From Acidobacteriota bacterium (GTDB taxonomy: Bacteria; Acidobacteriota; Terriglobia; Bryobacterales; Bryobacteraceae), in contig JAFDVS010000027.1 in the NCBI GenBank assembly GCA_018268935.1, positions 16,751-80,750 of the forward strand: a stretch of DNA of 64,000 nucleotides, read 5' to 3'. Each line of letters begins with the position of its first letter. Within the stretch, counting starts at the first letter, position 1. Made by a program: the position numbers and the translations under genes. Below are positions 23,695 through 35,292 of this stretch, one piece after another. A model generated the notes under the pieces. The model saw nothing but the letters and a program-made list of their open reading frames with translations, ran no database searches and was not told the origin of the DNA.

Positions 23695-26040
23695 ATGTCC
23701 CGATCCACCCGGCTCAAGCTATTGGCCCTACTCCTGGTGCTGGTAGCTATGGTGGAATTGCGCCTCACGTGGTCGACCATCGTATTCGCCTCCTGGCCCG
23801 AATCAGTCCACTTCCGCTTACCGATTTCCGATTCGCTGGTGGTAGGGCCGGCCGAGTTTGGCGGCCTGCGCAAAGGTGATCGGGTGGTGGAGGTCGATGG
23901 CATCGCAGTCGCCACCCGCTGGCAGGTGCACCAACAGGTGATCCGCCGGCCGATGGGCGCTCCAGTACGCGTTACCGTCGAACGCGGCGGAATCCGTAAA
24001 GTCGTGGAAGCTCCCTCGCGGTCCTGGCAGTTGGGCCTGCCGGAGCGGCTATATACGGTCATGCAGGATGTGGTGACCCCCTGGTTCTGCATTCTTCTCG
24101 GCTTCTTCGTCGTGTGGCGGCGGCCGATGGACCGCATGGCCTGGCTCGTGTTGGTCATCATGATGGGCCAGGCGAATATCCTTGCCTACCTGTTCTTCTC
24201 AGACCAATGGCACGCCATCCTATCGGGCGCCCTGCGGCTCACCAATCCGATGTGGCAGCGCGCCGGGGAAGTAGCGTGGATCTGGTTCTGCTACGACTTC
24301 TGCGCCGGGCGGCGGTTGCTCCCGTGGCTGCGCTGGCCGCTCACGGTTGGCATCGCCTATCAGGGGCTGCAGTCGGGGTTTGAGGGCTTGGCTGGAGTCC
24401 ATTTCCCGCTCTGGCTGCCCGCGTTGCAGTCAGCGCGGCTTCCCGTCTGGCTCTGGGTCGGCATGGCGTGGTTCTCCATGTTGCTGGGTTTTGCCAATCT
24501 GATCTACCGGCTATTGGGTGAAACCGCTCCTGACACAAGGCGGCGGCTGCGCGTGCTGCTCACTGGTATGGTGCTCGGCCGTGGCCCCCTGCTGATTGTG
24601 GACATTGTGGGGATGCTGGGCCGCGGCATCACGTCGTTGCCGGTGCCGGTTTGGGTCGTCGCTTTGAGCATGACGTTTCTCGTACCGCTCACCTTCGCCT
24701 ACGTGCTGATCGTGGAGCGCGCCATGGACGTCGGCGTGGTGGTGCGCCAAGGTCTGCAGTATGCATTCGCGCGGCGCGGCGTCGATGCTTTACGCGCCGT
24801 GCTGGCGATTCTACCCTTGACGCTCGTAGACAATCGGTGGGCGGCGATCGGATGGAGCCTCCTCGCCCTGCTCGCTGTGGGCCCGGTAGTAGAGCGGCTG
24901 CGCGACTGGATCGACCGGAGGTTCTTTCGTGAAGCGGTGCAGGCAGAGCGCGTTCTTGCCGACATCGGCCAGCAACTGCGTGCATTGACCGACCCCGCCG
25001 AGGTGTTGCGCGCCGTGGCGGAGCGCGTCTCGGCCGCGCTGCATGCCACCGAGGCCCGCACCTGGCTGGCGCAGGATAGCGCTGCGCCACCGTGGGTGAA
25101 CACCATGCCAGGCGACGCGATGGTGTTAAAGGTGGCCGGCGCCGCGGGATTGCTCGGGGCCGTATATCTGGGCCCGCGGAAAAGCCAGGAGCCCTATTCG
25201 CCAGCCGAACAGCAATTGCTGGAATCCGTGGCGCATCAGGCGGCGTTGGCCATGGAGAATGCCGCACTGGCGCGAACCGTGGCCGACGAGGCAGCGCAAC
25301 GGGAACGCATTCAGCGGGAGTTGGAGATCGCCAAAGACGTGCAGGCACGTCTGCTTCCCAAACGCGATGTCGAAATCGGTGGACTGGTGATCTCCGGAGT
25401 CTGCCGGCCTGCCCAGTCCATCGGCGGGGACTCCTACGACTACATCGTTCTTGGAGATTCGAACGTATTGGTGACCGTTGCCGATGTCGCGGGCAAAGGC
25501 GTTCCGGCGGCGCTGCTGATGTCGAATTTGCAGGCGGCCTTGCGCGGGTTGACGTCCGGCGGCGCCTATTCGGGCTTGGCGGAAACACTGGCCCGGTTGA
25601 ATGAGTTGGTGTTCGATTCCACGCCGTCAAACCGATTCATTACGTTCTTCGCGGTTGCCTACGAAGGCGGATCGCGGCTGTTGCGGTATGCCTCGGCGGG
25701 GCACAATCCGGCGGCATTGCTGCGCGCCGGGTCGGAGCGCGTGGAATGGATCCGCACCAAGGGAGTCGCCTTGGGCCTACGGCGGAAAGGCGCATTCGAA
25801 GAGGCTTCCCTCCTTCTCGCCCCTGGCGATTGCCTCGTGCTGTACACCGATGGAGTGACTGAGGCGGTGAACACAAACGGAGAAGATTTTGGGGAGACTC
25901 GGTTGGAGCAGGCGATGGAGCAAGGGCGTGGGCTGGCGGCCGTGACTCTGCGCGATTCCCTGGTTCAGGCCGTGGATGCCTTTGCCGGTGGAGCCATGCA
26001 GCATGACGATATTACGCTGGTCGTGCTGCGGGCGGTGTGA
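23695..26040 (+). CDS. Membrane PP2C-type (SpoIIE) phosphatase with PDZ and GAF domains
   Basis: A 781-residue signalling protein. It has an N-terminal anchor (6-26), a PDZ-like domain (about 45-110; VGPAEFGGLRKGDRVVEVDGIAV), six to eight membrane segments (about 120-390), a GAF-like domain (about 425-545), a helical linker, then a SpoIIE phosphatase (about 575-780). The metal and catalytic motifs are present: GGDSYDYI, VADVAGKGVPAALLMS, SAGHNPA, LYTDGVTEA and QHDDITLVVL. It would dephosphorylate a partner such as an anti-sigma-factor antagonist; no such gene is next to it. TATCAT at 23683-23688 is a possible -10 six bases before the ATG. Confidence 0.9.
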   Translation: MSRSTRLKLLALLLVLVAMVELRLTWSTIVFASWPESVHFRLPISDSLVVGPAEFGGLRKGDRVVEVDGIAVATRWQVHQQVIRRPMGAPVRVTVERGGIRKVVEAPSRSWQLGLPERLYTVMQDVVTPWFCILLGFFVVWRRPMDRMAWLVLVIMMGQANILAYLFFSDQWHAILSGALRLTNPMWQRAGEVAWIWFCYDFCAGRRLLPWLRWPLTVGIAYQGLQSGFEGLAGVHFPLWLPALQSARLPVWLWVGMAWFSMLLGFANLIYRLLGETAPDTRRRLRVLLTGMVLGRGPLLIVDIVGMLGRGITSLPVPVWVVALSMTFLVPLTFAYVLIVERAMDVGVVVRQGLQYAFARRGVDALRAVLAILPLTLVDNRWAAIGWSLLALLAVGPVVERLRDWIDRRFFREAVQAERVLADIGQQLRALTDPAEVLRAVAERVSAALHATEARTWLAQDSAAPPWVNTMPGDAMVLKVAGAAGLLGAVYLGPRKSQEPYSPAEQQLLESVAHQAALAMENAALARTVADEAAQRERIQRELEIAKDVQARLLPKRDVEIGGLVISGVCRPAQSIGGDSYDYIVLGDSNVLVTVADVAGKGVPAALLMSNLQAALRGLTSGGAYSGLAETLARLNELVFDSTPSNRFITFFAVAYEGGSRLLRYASAGHNPAALLRAGSERVEWIRTKGVALGLRRKGAFEEASLLLAPGDCLVLYTDGVTEAVNTNGEDFGETRLEQAMEQGRGLAAVTLRDSLVQAVDAFAGGAMQHDDITLVVLRAV

Positions 26041-26091
26041 CATTCTCTCGCCCAATGACAAATTCGTCCAGGAAATTTCGCCTGCTTAAGC

Positions 26092-27009
26092 ATGAGGCGT
26101 ACTGCAGTACTTACAGCATTTCTGATGGTGGCGTATTCCGCCGTCTTGCCGGCCCAACCCGCTGTTCTTCAGGGACACACCCGGGATGTGAATGCCGTTG
26201 CCTGTCCCGTGAACGGCGATCTGCTTGTTTCCGGTGGCGAAGACAGCACCGTGATTCTCTGGAACGCAGCCACCAAGCAGAAGACGGGAGAGTTCAAAGG
26301 GGACCCCGTGCTTGCTGTCGCCGTCTCGCCCGATGGCAAACGCGTCGCCTCCGGTGAGCGATACAACAAGATCCGTCTGCTCGATAGCACGGGCAAAGAG
26401 ATCAAGACGCTCGAAGGCCATGAGGCCGGCTTGATCGCCCTCCAGTTCAGCACGGATAACAAGCTGTTGGCGTCGCTGGCCAAGGATGGCGGAATCCGCA
26501 TGTGGGATGCCGCCACTGGTGCTCCGCTCGCTGCCCCACAGCGTATCCTCGACAGCCTCGATTCCGCTGCCTTTTCATCCGATGGCAAGTGGGCCGCGGG
26601 TGGCGCGGGTGGATTTGTGTACCTGCAGAACCTCGCCGCGAAAAAGCTGGCCTGGAAATCGCCGCAACCGGCGAATGCGAAAGCCGTGGCTATTTCGCCG
26701 GATTCCCGCCTGGTCGCCGCCGCGCTGGCCAACGACACCGTGATCCTCTTGGATGCCGCCACGGGGAAGGAACTACGGAAAGCGGCACCCATCGATGGCA
26801 ACGGGCTGGCATTCTCGCAGGACGGCACGAAACTCGCCGTGGCGGGCCATGAGAGCGATGTGCTGGTGCTCGATGTCGCCTCAATGAAGACCGCCTCCGT
26901 GTTCAAGGGGCATGACCGCACGGTGCGGTCCGTCTGCTTTCTGCCCGGCTCGCAGGTGCTCGCGTCCGCAAGCTTCGACATGACGGTGCGGCTGTTCCCG
27001 CTGAAGTAA
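26092..27009 (+). CDS. Exported WD40-repeat protein
   Basis: The 305-residue product has a signal peptide (RRTAVLTAFLMVAYSAVLPAQP) and about seven WD40-type repeats (for example LQGHTRDVNAVACPVNGDLLVSGGEDSTVILWNAAT, and the closing GHDRTVRSVCFLPGSQVLASASFDMTVRLF). One seven-bladed propeller is expected. No catalytic domain. It is 51 bases downstream of the phosphatase on the same strand and may share its transcript. The binding partner is unknown. Confidence 0.85.
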   Translation: MRRTAVLTAFLMVAYSAVLPAQPAVLQGHTRDVNAVACPVNGDLLVSGGEDSTVILWNAATKQKTGEFKGDPVLAVAVSPDGKRVASGERYNKIRLLDSTGKEIKTLEGHEAGLIALQFSTDNKLLASLAKDGGIRMWDAATGAPLAAPQRILDSLDSAAFSSDGKWAAGGAGGFVYLQNLAAKKLAWKSPQPANAKAVAISPDSRLVAAALANDTVILLDAATGKELRKAAPIDGNGLAFSQDGTKLAVAGHESDVLVLDVASMKTASVFKGHDRTVRSVCFLPGSQVLASASFDMTVRLFPLK

Positions 27010-27018
27010 CCCTCGCGC

Positions 27019-27420
27019 TCACTCTACGCGGAGCCCATCGGTGCGCCGCTTCAGCCACTGGTGGAATGCCTTGCGATAGCGCCGGTATTGCTCCGGGCTT
27101 AGAGCGCCACGCAAGCGTTGATCGGTCTCCAGGAACTGCTCCCTGTATTGGCGCTTCATCTGGCGTGTCATCCGGCTCCTGTTGACGGCTTGATGTTCGT
27201 TGAGAATATTGGCGACCTGGGCTCTCTGTGCCGCCGCCAATCCCACCTGGTCGACGACCCACGTCAGGCTATCGCTGGCCCCCATCGGCGACTGCATGTA
27301 TCCGTAAATGTGGGCGAGGCGCGTTGTCACGGCGCCGGCCAGGAAGCCGAGTGCCAGCAGGCAGAGCACGAACAGCCGTAGTAGCCATCTGTCTTTAGTT
27401 GTTGATTGCATCGTCATCAT
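27019..27420 (-). CDS. Membrane-anchored Spy/CpxP-like periplasmic protein
   Basis: About 133 residues. A single N-terminal membrane helix (LLRLFVLCLLALGFLAGAVTT) is followed by a helical periplasmic part with QRAQVANILNEHQAVNRSRM and LRGALSPEQYRRYRKAFHQWLKRR, the LTxxQ/heavy-metal-resistance pattern of Spy and CpxP. GGGAG lies just ahead of the ATG at 27420. It overlaps the anti-sigma gene and is third in the sigma/anti-sigma operon, so it may sense envelope stress or metals for it. Confidence 0.7.
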   Translation of the reverse strand: MMTMQSTTKDRWLLRLFVLCLLALGFLAGAVTTRLAHIYGYMQSPMGASDSLTWVVDQVGLAAAQRAQVANILNEHQAVNRSRMTRQMKRQYREQFLETDQRLRGALSPEQYRRYRKAFHQWLKRRTDGLRVE

Positions 27421-27826
27421 TGGCTCCCATTGCAAAATCGTGGACCACAGCCAGCGAGACCGCATCAATTGCCGCCTCGCTATATTCGCGCGTGCGGATG
27501 GCGATCTCCTCGCGCAACTCAAGCACGGCGAGCAGCGCCAGGCATGCTGCCGCAGCGTAGAGGAAAGGAGCATTGGCTCGCCACAGCCGCACGGCGAGCG
27601 GCGGCGGAAACTCGATGGAACCCATCAGAGCGGCTGCGAAATGCGCGGGGGGCCCCGCCTCCACACTGCTGCGCGCCTGAAGCAACGCACGTGCGGCTTG
27701 AGCGGCCTCCCATGCACGCCTGCATTCATGACAACCCGAGGCCTGGCGGACAGCTTCGAGTTCTTCCGCGGTCCAGGGGCCCGGTTCCCGGCTGTCGAGC
27801 CAGGTGGTGATGTGCTGGTGATTCAT
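27395..27826 (-). CDS. Putative anti-sigma factor with zinc-finger motif
   Basis: About 143 residues. The N-terminal cytoplasmic part carries CHECRRAW near residue 37, resembling the CxxC half of a zf-HC2/ZAS anti-sigma domain; the upstream His could be a ligand. One membrane helix follows (FLYAAAACLALLAVLEL), then a short periplasmic tail. ATG at 27826 overlaps the sigma-factor stop as ATGA, so the two are translationally coupled. It should hold the ECF sigma factor inactive at the membrane. Confidence 0.75.
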   Translation of the reverse strand: MNHQHITTWLDSREPGPWTAEELEAVRQASGCHECRRAWEAAQAARALLQARSSVEAGPPAHFAAALMGSIEFPPPLAVRLWRANAPFLYAAAACLALLAVLELREEIAIRTREYSEAAIDAVSLAVVHDFAMGANDDDAINN

Positions 27827-28437
27827 TGCCTGCGGACTTTCTCCTGCTGCAGCAGGGTTTCCAGAGCTTCGCGCAACTTTCGGCGCGAGCGAAATGCCTG
27901 CACCTTTACCTTCGATTCCGACCATCCGAGAAGAGCGGCGATTTCCTTGACCGGCGTGTCTTCACCATCCAGCAGTTGCAGCACCATCCGCTCTTCGGGT
28001 TCGAGCGTGGCCAGCAGTTTGGCGGCGAGATCACGCGCCACATGACGCTGCTCTTCGCGGTCGAAGCGTTGCGTAGAGAACGCCGCGGCCAGCCGCTCAA
28101 GCACATCGAACTCTTCGCCGGATAGGCTGGCGGCGGTAATTTCGGGGCGGCGCCGTTGCGCGCGTAACGCATTGAGGCATCGGGTGACCGTGATGCGTGA
28201 CAGCCACGACTCGAACGAGCCTTGCCCGCGGTAGTCGCGTAACTGCTGATACGCGGTCAGGAAAACCTCCTGTGCCAGTTCTTCCACCCGTTCCGTCGGC
28301 AGGAAACGGCTGGCCACTCGAAAAACCCTGGGCGCGAAATGGTGCACGAGTGCTTCGAAGGCGGCATGGTCACCACGCTGGGCCTTGGCGATTTCGGCAG
28401 CAATCTGACTGTCGCTTTCTTCGTCGTGGCACCTCAC
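27823..28437 (-). CDS. ECF (sigma-70 family) RNA polymerase sigma factor
   Basis: A 204-residue group IV sigma factor. Region 2 is at about 20-92 (AFEALVHHFAPRVFRVASRFL, VEELAQEVFLTAYQQLRDYRG, SWLSRITVTRCLNALR). Region 4 is at about 145-195 (ERMVLQLLDGEDTPVKEIAALLGWSESKVKVQAFRSRRKLREAL). There are no regions 1.1 or 3. GTG at 28437 is the start. The downstream anti-sigma and Spy-like genes suggest an envelope-stress regulon. Confidence 0.92.
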   Translation of the reverse strand: MRCHDEESDSQIAAEIAKAQRGDHAAFEALVHHFAPRVFRVASRFLPTERVEELAQEVFLTAYQQLRDYRGQGSFESWLSRITVTRCLNALRAQRRRPEITAASLSGEEFDVLERLAAAFSTQRFDREEQRHVARDLAAKLLATLEPEERMVLQLLDGEDTPVKEIAALLGWSESKVKVQAFRSRRKLREALETLLQQEKVRRQ

Positions 28438-28466
28438 CTAGCCCTGACACCGGTTTGCGAAAAAAA

Positions 28467-28518
28467 GTTACGGTTGCCGCGGTCTTTTTGTTTTTGCAGC
28501 GAGCCGTAACCACGGCAA
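28467..28518. repeat. Interleaved inverted repeats between the sigma-factor and TPR genes
   Basis: GTTACGG (28467-28473) is complementary to CCGTAAC (28504-28510). TTGCCGCGGT (28474-28483) is complementary, with one mismatch, to ACCACGGCAA (28509-28518). The order A-B-A'-B' means the two stems cannot nest: they would form a pseudoknot or two exclusive folds. Between the arms is a T-rich stretch. It could be a DNA operator or a leader RNA of either divergent gene. Confidence 0.4.
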
Positions 28519-28541
28519 TTTGCCTGGTGTCCTGAAAAGTA

Positions 28542-31289
<2,748 letters not shown>

Positions 31290-31495
31290 GGTGTCTCCTT
31301 CGTGGAAGATGTGACTTTCCACGGTACGAAAGGGGCCGGTGGGAGTGCCAACAAAAAAATTGGATGGGGTGGATAGAGAATGTTTATGGAAGACGATTTG
31401 CGATGCCGCAGGCTAATATAGGGACCATCATCCCTGAGTGGGTGTCACAGGAGGAATAGGAGCATGAGTTGGAGCCTGCAACCGCGCGATCCAGG

Positions 31496-31717
31496 ATGTT
31501 TGCGGTGGAGGAAGCACTCTGGGCGGAAGACAAGGAGCGCTATTTCGCCTTGCTGAAGCCACTTTGCGATGAGCAAATTCCGGAAGCAATGTGCTCGATG
31601 GGGACTCAGTATGCGATTCGTGACACCTCCCACGCGAGGGAATGTCTCATCAAAGCGAAACAATTGGGCTTTGACGGCTCGATTTGGAAAGATCATACCG
31701 GAATGAAGGATCTCTAG
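31496..31717 (+). CDS. Small Sel1/TPR-like protein
   Basis: About 73 residues: FAVEEALWAEDKERYFALLKPLCDEQIPEAMCSMGTQYAI, then HARECLIKAKQLGFDGS, a single Sel1-like helical repeat. An in-frame TTG at 31469 could extend it. A strong ribosome site (AGGAGGAATAGGAGC) leads instead to an ATG at 31464 in another frame that stops after about 31 codons, so a shift near 31470-31495 in a longer gene is possible. Confidence 0.45.
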   Translation: MFAVEEALWAEDKERYFALLKPLCDEQIPEAMCSMGTQYAIRDTSHARECLIKAKQLGFDGSIWKDHTGMKDL

Positions 31718-31722
31718 CCGGT

Positions 31723-32037
31723 ATGGGTTTTGCTTCGAAGATCGGAGTTCTACTAACACTGGCCGCCGCGGCGATCGTCGCGGCCCTGTTGAGTCCGCGC
31801 GTACCGCAGGACCACACCTATCACTTGTTCGCCGATCAAAGAACAACCTGGGGTGTCCCGAATTTCTGGAACGTGGTTTCGAATTTGCCGTTTGTCGCGG
31901 TGGGGTTATACGGGCTGTGGGCATGGAAGCGCGCGCGCTGGATTGAGCCCGGAGACCGCTACCCTTGGCTCGTCGTAGCCATCGGAGCCGTATTCATCGG
32001 CTTCGGAAGCGGCTATTATCACTGGCGCGCCGGATAA
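31723..32037 (+). pseudogene. Ceramidase-like membrane protein, N-terminal part (frameshifted)
   Basis: Begins with a membrane helix (KIGVLLTLAAAAIVAALL), then TWGVPNFWNVVSNLPFVAVGLYGLWA and FIGFGSGYYHWR, the first part of an alkaline-ceramidase/CREST-type membrane hydrolase with its first metal-site histidine. The frame then reads two residues and stops (32035-32037). Removing one base near 32026 joins HWAPDNRTLFWDRLPMTLAF, the expected continuation. The rest is at 32066-32464. Confidence 0.65.
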
Positions 32038-32065
32038 TCGCACCCTATTCTGGGACCGCCTGCCG

Positions 32066-32464
32066 ATGACACTGGCCTTCATGGGTGTATTTACCGCCGC
32101 GATTACCGAATACATCCACGCCCGCATCGGGGCGCTCTTGCTGACGCCATTTCTGATGCTCGGCATGTTGAGTGTGGAGGTCTGGCGGCGTGGGGAACTC
32201 ACCGGAGTGGGCGATCTGCGCTTCTATATCCTCGTGCAGTTCTACCCGATGCTGGCCCTGCCCTTGATCTATTTGCTGTTCCGGTCCCGGTATACGCACA
32301 CGTACTCGATGTGGGGAATGGTCGGATTCTATGCGCTGGCGAAAGTGCTGGAACTGCTGGATGGAATATTCCCGGGCGGGCATGCCTGGAAACACGTGGC
32401 CGGCGCGGCGGCGCTCTGGGTAGCCTTCCGCGCCGTGGGTTATAGGACTCCCGTACCAAGGTAA
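32066..32464 (+). pseudogene. Ceramidase-like membrane protein, C-terminal part
   Basis: Continues the gene above: MTLAFMGVFTAAITEYIHARIG, then GDLRFYILVQFYPMLALPLIYLLF and a last part with LYALAK-like YALAKVLELLDGIFPGGHAWKHVAGAAALWVAF, where the paired histidines of the CREST active site sit in GHAWKH. About four membrane helices. The coding frame extends upstream to 32033 without a start, which supports a frameshift over a separate gene. Intact, the protein would have about 246 residues. Confidence 0.65.
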
Positions 32465-32478
32465 AAAAATCTGTTCGC

Positions 32479-33606
32479 GTGATTAAACTCTTTCCTCGAT
32501 TTCGCGTTCATAGGTGCATGGAAAAGAAAACAGGAGGGAGCCGGCCACGGAGGACCGAGTTTGGCACGGCAACCCCAAAAATAAACGAAGCAATCACTTT
32601 CCAGGCGGACGGCAGGTTACAACACTCGGAGGACTGCTGCGTCGAAGCTCTGCGCATGTTGAGCAGAGAAGAGAGGAACGGACTGGAGGCTGTGAGCGTG
32701 CGGAATACGCTCGCCTCCATCCGCCTGGACCGCGGCAAATATCAGGAGGCACGCCAGGACGCGCGCCGGGCGCTCGAAATCACGGCATCGATGGCGGAGC
32801 CCGGTGAGGATACCGAACTGGACCGCCTGCGGCTGACATCGTTATGCCTCATCGGGCGCAGCCATCTGCAGGCGGGCGAACTGGAAGCCGCGCGGCCCCT
32901 GCTGGAGCGCGCCTTGACAATGGCGCACTACTGGCTGCCCGCCAATAGCGAAGAGAAATTGCGAATCCTGACCCTGCTCGGCGCGCTGGCGAAGGAATCG
33001 GGATATCGCTACGAGGCCGAAGAGTACTACCGCAAGGCGCTGGCGATTGCCGAGTCGCTCTTTGATCCCTATCACGGTGAAGTGGCCGCGCTCTGTCATC
33101 GCCTCGCTCTGCTGGCTGAAGGCTGGGATGAAGCGGAGCACTTGGAGCCATTTGCCCGACGCGCCTATGAGATTCGCAGTTCGCAGTTCGGGACCACCAG
33201 CCCTCAGGCGGCGGCGGCGCAGGCCGGCATCGCCATGACGATGGAAGCGCAGCAGCAATTGAAGGAAGCGGGCGAAAAGTTCCTCCACTCATTGGCAATC
33301 TTTGACCGCCACTATGCCGCCGCGCAGTGCGAGCTCTCCATCCGCGTGGAGTTGCTCCGGGATTACGCGCTTTGCCGTCGTGCTGCGGCTGGCTACCTGA
33401 TAGCCAGCGGGCGGCATCTGGATGCGCGCGAATTTTCTGAGCGCGCACAGAAGGTGTTTGAGCGAGTGCTCGGCAAAGGGCATCCGCTGGTGCGGAAGTG
33501 GCGCGAGGATCACCGTTCCATCTGCCGCGCGACGCCAATGTTCCCGCGCAAAGGGCAACGCTTCTCGGCCTGGGAGTGGTGGCGAGGATTTTCCTTCAGC
33601 CGCTAA
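32479..33606 (+). CDS. TPR-repeat protein
   Basis: A 375-residue protein with no signal peptide. At least six helical repeats of the Tpr_12 type (for example LTSLCLIGRSHLQAGELEAARPLLERAL and LTLLGALAKESGYRYEAEEYYRKALAIAESLFDPYHGEVAAL). GTG at 32479 is used; ATG at 32518 is possible and gives a very basic N-terminus (MEKKTGGSRPRR). The role is unknown; it is cytoplasmic by appearance. Confidence 0.75.
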   Translation: MIKLFPRFRVHRCMEKKTGGSRPRRTEFGTATPKINEAITFQADGRLQHSEDCCVEALRMLSREERNGLEAVSVRNTLASIRLDRGKYQEARQDARRALEITASMAEPGEDTELDRLRLTSLCLIGRSHLQAGELEAARPLLERALTMAHYWLPANSEEKLRILTLLGALAKESGYRYEAEEYYRKALAIAESLFDPYHGEVAALCHRLALLAEGWDEAEHLEPFARRAYEIRSSQFGTTSPQAAAAQAGIAMTMEAQQQLKEAGEKFLHSLAIFDRHYAAAQCELSIRVELLRDYALCRRAAAGYLIASGRHLDAREFSERAQKVFERVLGKGHPLVRKWREDHRSICRATPMFPRKGQRFSAWEWWRGFSFSR

Positions 33607-33620
33607 ACTGTCAGTATCCG

Positions 33621-34022
33621 ATGAGTTATCTTGACAACCTTGAGAATCAACTGAAGAGCCTGGAGAGGGCAGAGGAGCGCGATCCAGCGAGGATACAGCA
33701 AGAGCGGGAACGGGCAGCGCGCGAACGGACAAGCCGCATTGCCGCTGGCCCGTTCGCCGCGCAATTGCGGAACGGAAAGTTCACGCAGGAACTGCTGGGA
33801 CATGCCACCCGGCTGGGCTTCGCCAAGCGCGCGAAGGTGCACATGACGTGGATCGACACCACGCTGCGCCTGGAGGCAAAGCAACTGCGCCTGGAATTGA
33901 AGCCGACCGCGGAAGGCGTCGTGGGACACTTCTTTGAAGATGGCAGCGAGGTGGGCTCGCAGCCTGTCGACCTCAACGGCGATGCCGCTGTGTTGGCGGA
34001 ACAGTGGATCGCACGGCTGTAA
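33621..34022 (+). CDS. Hypothetical cytoplasmic protein
   Basis: 133 residues. An N-terminal coiled coil (YLDNLENQLKSLERAEERDPARIQQERERAARERTSR) is followed by a small alpha/beta part (HMTWIDTTLRLEAKQLRLELKPTAEGVVGHFFEDGSEVG). Not a family I can name. TAAACT at 33604-33609, eleven bases before the ATG, is a candidate -10 element and overlaps the previous stop codon. Confidence 0.65.
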   Translation: MSYLDNLENQLKSLERAEERDPARIQQERERAARERTSRIAAGPFAAQLRNGKFTQELLGHATRLGFAKRAKVHMTWIDTTLRLEAKQLRLELKPTAEGVVGHFFEDGSEVGSQPVDLNGDAAVLAEQWIARL

Positions 34023-34041
34023 TGGTAAACTGACGATTCCT

Positions 34042-35292
34042 ATGAACCGCCGTCATTTTCTTGTTTCCGCTTCCACCGCCGCCGCCTCCAGTTCGTGGGC
34101 GCAGGCGAACGATCGAGTCCGCGTGGCAGTGATCGGTGTTGGATCGAGAGGTAGCGCGCACATCCGCGAAATCCTGCCGGTCGCCAACATGGAAGTGGGT
34201 GCCGTTGTAGATCCCGATGGGCAGCGCGCGGAGGCTGCTGCTTCCGCGGTATTCAAGAAAACCGGCAAGACGCCGCGTGTCGAATCCGACATGCGGCGCG
34301 TCTTCGATAGCAAAGAGATTGACGCGGTCACCATCGCCACCACCAATCACTGGCACACGCTGACCGCCATCTGGGCAATGCAGGCAGGCAAAGATGTCTA
34401 CGTCGAGAAGCCTGTTTCCCACAATATCTTCGAGGGCATCAAGCTCGTTGAGGCGGCCCGCAAATACAAGCGCATTGCGGCCGGTGGAACACAACGGCGC
34501 TGGTGGGGCCGCTGGCGCAAGGCCGTGGAGTTGATCCACAGCGGCTATATCGGAGATGTCTACCAGGGGAACTTCATTTTCCCCGGAAGCCGCGATTCCA
34601 TCGGCTTCAAGGAACCCAAGCAGCCGCCGGCCTATTTCAACTGGGATCTGTGGGTCGGGCCCGGCCCCATGCAGCCCTATCACGAGAACCTGGTGCACTA
34701 TAACTGGCATTGGTTCTGGGATTTCGGCAACGGCGAATTGGGGAACAACGGCATTCATTTCATCGACGTCACCCGCTGGGCGATGGGCAAGCGGTTGCCG
34801 GTGAAGGTGCATTGCACCGGCGGGCGCTTCGGCTACAAGGATCAGGCGCAGACGCCGAATACGCAGAATGTGACGTGGGTCCATGACGACGGGTCGATGA
34901 TTGTGGGACAACTGCGCGGGTTGTATACGCAGGAGCCGTCTTCATGGGATTTCTGGGGCACCAAGGGCCACATGCACATCAAGCAGAACGGGCAGATCAT
35001 CACCCGCATGGGCCGCAATAAGGAACTGGAGCCCGAGCCTACCTATCCCGCGAACCTCGATCACTTCGCCAACTTCGCCGACGCCGTGCGTGCGCGCGAT
35101 CCGAAAATGCTGCATGCGGAAATCGAAGAGACGGCGCTCTCCACCGCCTACTGCCACTTGGGCAACATCGCCTACCGGGTGAAAAAGGAACTGGATTTCG
35201 ACCCGGTGGCAATGAAGTTCAAAGATAGCGAAGCGAACAAGCTGATCAGCCGCGAATATCGCAAGCCCTACGTCGTGCCGGACAAGGTGTGA
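34042..35292 (+). CDS. Tat-exported Gfo/Idh/MocA-family oxidoreductase
   Basis: About 416 residues. A twin-arginine leader (MNRRHFLVSASTAAA) precedes a Rossmann domain (VRVAVIGVGSRGSAHI), the sugar-oxidoreductase motif VYVEKPVSH, and a C-terminal alpha/beta domain with HYNWHWFWDFGNGELGNNGIHFIDVTRWAMG, common in secreted planctomycete and acidobacterial members. It would act on a sugar or sugar acid with bound NAD(P) in the periplasm. TAAACT at 34026-34031 lies ten bases before the ATG. Its 3' end overlaps the aldolase gene on the other strand by 25 bases. Confidence 0.88.
   Translation: MNRRHFLVSASTAAASSSWAQANDRVRVAVIGVGSRGSAHIREILPVANMEVGAVVDPDGQRAEAAASAVFKKTGKTPRVESDMRRVFDSKEIDAVTIATTNHWHTLTAIWAMQAGKDVYVEKPVSHNIFEGIKLVEAARKYKRIAAGGTQRRWWGRWRKAVELIHSGYIGDVYQGNFIFPGSRDSIGFKEPKQPPAYFNWDLWVGPGPMQPYHENLVHYNWHWFWDFGNGELGNNGIHFIDVTRWAMGKRLPVKVHCTGGRFGYKDQAQTPNTQNVTWVHDDGSMIVGQLRGLYTQEPSSWDFWGTKGHMHIKQNGQIITRMGRNKELEPEPTYPANLDHFANFADAVRARDPKMLHAEIEETALSTAYCHLGNIAYRVKKELDFDPVAMKFKDSEANKLISREYRKPYVVPDKV

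Noticed and set aside
28476..28500. T-rich stretch as a terminator
   Set aside because: No gene on either strand ends just before it; it lies between divergent starts.
31335..31365. Possible sigma-54 promoter before amtB (TGGCAC on the minus strand)
   Set aside because: The -12 position reads GG in place of the essential GC, so the match is incomplete.
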